In this document: piece by piece, positions 61,708 to 64,000 of the stretch
Layout of the letters: each line of letters opens with the position of its first letter
How positions within the stretch are numbered: position 1 is the stretch's first letter
NCBI GenBank assembly: GCA_020629285.1
Contig: JAHDDP010000008.1
Span: 1-64,000 of the forward strand
Direction of reading: 5' to 3'
DNA: 64,000 bases
Origin: Maribacter sp.
GTDB lineage: Bacteria; Bacteroidota; Bacteroidia; Flavobacteriales; Flavobacteriaceae
The notes under the pieces: generated by a model
What the model was told of the DNA's origin: nothing
Seen by the model: the letters and a program-made list of their open reading frames with translations, nothing else
Databases searched by the model: none
Made by a program: the position numbers and the translations under genes

Positions 61708-61751
61708 ATGATATTTATCATAGGTTTTTTTCACACCCTCCAATACTTTTA
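61708..61751 (+). promoter_or_regulatory. FNR-type operator and -7 box of the Usp cluster
   Basis: ATGATATTTATCAT at 61708-61721 is a near-perfect palindrome. TACTTTTA (61744-61751) is a one-mismatch box 22 bp later. The first Usp gene starts 19 bp after the box. Confidence 0.8.
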
Positions 61752-61770
61752 AGTATCAATAAAGAAAACT

Positions 61771-62616
61771 ATGAAAAATATTCTCATTCCTACAGATTTC
61801 TCTAGCAATGCTGATCACGCGATTGCATATGCCCTTAATATTTTTAAGTGTGAGCGTACCAATTTTTATTTTATACATGCATATGCAGATGAAGTATATG
61901 GACCATATCATAATGTAGACAAGGATACATTCGACAAACAAAAAAATAGTATTGCCGAAGAATCTGAGAATAAATTACAGAAGCTTGTTGCGGATACGCA
62001 AACAAAAACACATAACCCGCTTCATAAATACGAGGCAATTTCATCTTTTGAATCTCTGGTTGATGCCATTAATGATTTTGCCGATTCAAAAAATATCGAC
62101 TTAATAATTATGGGTACCAAAGGTAAAACCGCCAGTTCTAAAATCACCTTTGGCAGTAATACCGTGCAAGTTTTTAAGTATGTAAATTGTCCGGTTTTGG
62201 CGGTACCTGATCAATACGATTATAGCCAGCCTAAAAAAATACTATTCCCTAGTAACTACATGCTGCCCTATAAACGCAGAGAATTAAAACTACTAGATAT
62301 TATGGCAGGTGAATTCAAAGCAGAAGTTCTTAGTTTGTACATCTCAGATTTTGAAGATTTAAGCCTTAGACAACTAGATAACAAAAAATTCTTAGAAGAA
62401 TCTTTACCAAATGCCAGATTATCATTTGTTAGAACTGGTGTTCATAATAGAACAAATGCGATTACTGAATATATTAAAGAGCACAATATCGATTTGCTTG
62501 TAATGGTCAACTCTAGACATTCATTTTTAGAAGATATGTTGTACCAGTCTACTATTGATGAAATTGGTCTTTCACCTACCATACCGTTTATGGTAATGCA
62601 AAATCTACCCCGCTAA
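61771..62616 (+). CDS. Universal stress protein, tandem-domain UspA family
   Basis: A 281-residue cytoplasmic protein with two UspA folds. The first begins MKNILIPTDFSSNADHAIAYAL and has the loop IIMGTKGKTASSKITFGSNTVQVF near 112-135. The second half (from about 152) is more diverged and lacks a typical ATP loop. It leads a run of at least three Usp genes on the plus strand, behind an FNR-type site. Role unknown. Confidence 0.9.
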   Translation: MKNILIPTDFSSNADHAIAYALNIFKCERTNFYFIHAYADEVYGPYHNVDKDTFDKQKNSIAEESENKLQKLVADTQTKTHNPLHKYEAISSFESLVDAINDFADSKNIDLIIMGTKGKTASSKITFGSNTVQVFKYVNCPVLAVPDQYDYSQPKKILFPSNYMLPYKRRELKLLDIMAGEFKAEVLSLYISDFEDLSLRQLDNKKFLEESLPNARLSFVRTGVHNRTNAITEYIKEHNIDLLVMVNSRHSFLEDMLYQSTIDEIGLSPTIPFMVMQNLPR

Positions 62617-62632
62617 TTAAAGTTATTCTACT

Positions 62633-63475
62633 ATGAAAAAGATACTGATTACAACAGATTTCTCAGATAATGCATGGAATGCCATTTTTACAGCCTTAAA
62701 AATATACACAGATGTAGAGTGTCACTTTTACCTCTTGCACGCCTTTGAACCTTCGCCAGTAAACATGATGGGTTCTAAAACCCAACAGAGACTTGGTGTT
62801 ATCTATGATTCGCTTTCTAAATACTCGGTAAAAGAGTTAGAAGAAATGCTTTCATACCTTAAAATAAACCACAAAAACGCAAAGCACCAATTTACGACGT
62901 TATCAAAACCAGGAAATTTAGAAGATGCAGTGGAGTCTGTACTGAACGAAAATGATATCGACATGTTAATTATGGGTACACAAGGTGCCACTGGTGCCAA
63001 AGAAGTTTTCTTAGGTAGTAACACGGTAAAAGTATTGAATCTTATAAAAAGCATTCCCATTCTTGTGGTACCCACCGGTTTTAACTTTCAAAGTCTTAAA
63101 TCGATACTTTTCGCAACTGATTTTAGCGCATCCTACACGAAAAATTTATTTGACCTCATTATCGAGCTTAGTAAGCTTTGGAGTGCCAATATTGAAATAG
63201 TACACGTGGCTATAGAATTCAATTTAAATGATTATCAAGAGGCACATAAAGAAGTTTTAAAAGAACGTTTAGCTGGGTTCGATATTAAATTTAAGAACAT
63301 ACCTTTTGAAATCAATATTTCTAAAAGTATTGACCTGTATGCTGAAGAAAAAAATTCAAGCTTCTTAACTATACTGCGCCATCAACATACTTTTTGGGAG
63401 AACGTAATTGGCGAACCTGTCGTAAAAAAAATCGCTTTTCATTCAAAAATTCCGGTTTTATTCTTACCCCAGTAA
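62633..63475 (+). CDS. Universal stress protein, tandem-domain UspA family
   Basis: A 280-residue cytoplasmic protein. The first UspA domain starts MKKILITTDFSDNAWNAIFTAL and has the loop IMGTQGATGAKEVFLGSNTVKVL near 112-134. A second, weaker domain follows from about 158. It lies 16 bp after the previous Usp gene, so the same transcript, and is a near relative of both neighbours by tandem duplication. Confidence 0.9.
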   Translation: MKKILITTDFSDNAWNAIFTALKIYTDVECHFYLLHAFEPSPVNMMGSKTQQRLGVIYDSLSKYSVKELEEMLSYLKINHKNAKHQFTTLSKPGNLEDAVESVLNENDIDMLIMGTQGATGAKEVFLGSNTVKVLNLIKSIPILVVPTGFNFQSLKSILFATDFSASYTKNLFDLIIELSKLWSANIEIVHVAIEFNLNDYQEAHKEVLKERLAGFDIKFKNIPFEINISKSIDLYAEEKNSSFLTILRHQHTFWENVIGEPVVKKIAFHSKIPVLFLPQ

Positions 63476-63508
63476 CAGGTCATCTTTTCTAATATTTAAA
63501 CTACTACA

Positions 63509-64000
63509 ATGAAAAATATACTAATACCTACAGATTTCTCAGATAACGCTTGGAATGCATTGGTGTACGGAATTTCTTTTTACCAGAAAACACACTGTAA
63601 TTTTCATATTGTTCACGTTAATGCCATTAATACAACTGCTAGTGGAGAATCTGCGATGTACGTATCTCCAGAAATTTTAGAGACCTCAATATTGGCAGAG
63701 AGTAGAGAACAACTTAAAGCTCTTAGTAAAAAAATAGAACAACTACCACTAAACGTTAAGCATGAATTTCATTTTAAAGCTATCTATGGCTTTTTAACTG
63801 ATCAGCTTAAAGATTTTGTCAAAGAAAAGAGTATTGAACTTATAATAATGGGTACAAAAGGGGCCTCTGGTCTTCAATCTGTGGCTATGGGTAGTAATAC
63901 AGGTAATGTTATCACAAAAGTACCATGTACATTATTAGCTGTACCAGAGGATGCTACTTATGATAAAGTAGAAGAAGTAGGTTTTCCGTCCGATTTAAAT
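63509..64000 (+). CDS. Universal stress protein, UspA family, cut by window end
   Basis: 164 codons are seen with no stop; the frame runs past the end. It begins MKNILIPTDFSDNAWNALVYG and has the UspA loop IIMGTKGASGLQSVAMGSNTGNVI near residues 112-135. It lies 33 bp after the preceding Usp gene and continues the cluster. Confidence 0.9.
   Translation, partial: MKNILIPTDFSDNAWNALVYGISFYQKTHCNFHIVHVNAINTTASGESAMYVSPEILETSILAESREQLKALSKKIEQLPLNVKHEFHFKAIYGFLTDQLKDFVKEKSIELIIMGTKGASGLQSVAMGSNTGNVITKVPCTLLAVPEDATYDKVEEVGFPSDLN

Noticed and set aside
1-64000. CRISPR array, prophage, insertion sequence, tRNA or rRNA genes
   Set aside because: No regularly spaced repeats, transposase, integrase, capsid or RNA gene signatures were seen when reading both strands.

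Overview
The window is AT-rich and reads as chromosome of a Flavobacteriaceae member (Bacteroidota). The support for this is a fused CcoN-CcoO oxidase subunit, the MoxR/DUF58/BatA/DUF4175 cluster, a histidine kinase with propeller sensor domains, and promoters with a -7 box of the form TAnnTTTG instead of sigma70 boxes. No rRNA, tRNA, CRISPR array, prophage or insertion sequence was seen. The last gene is cut by the window end.

Layout. 1-900: a repeat-rich stretch around one small membrane-protein gene. 931-4878: pentose-phosphate genes (transaldolase-like, tkt, rpiA), all on the minus strand. 4996-18604: a microaerobic respiration block with a universal stress protein, an FNR-like regulator, copper ATPase CcoI, the cco operon (ccoS-ccoNO-ccoQ-ccoP-ccoG-ccoH plus two membrane proteins), another stress protein and hemN. 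18792-33798: a sulfur-stress block with a DUF983 protein, a second Crp-type regulator, a ParDE pair, a TauE exporter, two CstB-like persulfide dioxygenase/rhodaneses, a rhodanese, haem and metal-binding small proteins, a sterol desaturase-family enzyme, a TsdA-like dihaem cytochrome with an outer-membrane porin, a DsrE-like protein, cytochrome bd (cydAB) and two YeeE-type transporters. 33813-44750: MoxR-DUF58-BatA-DUF4175 genes with DUF4159 and TldD/TldE. 45046-47931: an accessory patch of unrecognised genes. 47970-56702: a LytTR two-component system in an operon with three secreted proteins, and a VIT/vWA protein. 56898-64000: a flavin-type oxidase-fold protein, a sigma-like protein, a P-type cation ATPase, upp and a run of universal stress proteins.

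How they work together. Three families of operator were found by reading upstream regions. (1) A 14-bp palindrome built on TGAY-N4-RTCA sits in front of fnr, ccoI, the cco operon, hemN, two stress-protein loci, the flavin-type protein and the cation ATPase. (2) A different 14-bp palindrome, GTAAC-N4-GTTAC, sits in front of eight sulfur-block promoter regions, including the one for the second Crp-type regulator itself and cydAB. In both families the palindrome lies exactly 22 bp from a TAnnTTTG-like -7 box, the geometry of a class II Crp/Fnr activator at about -41.5. (3) A pair of 11-bp direct repeats spaced 21 bp apart, typical of LytTR-domain binding, lies at the same distance upstream of the secreted-protein/two-component operon and of the VIT/vWA gene. 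The window therefore appears to hold two parallel Crp/Fnr regulons (oxygen limitation and reactive sulfur) that divide the two terminal oxidases between them, plus a LytTR circuit. Which protein binds which site is inferred, not shown.
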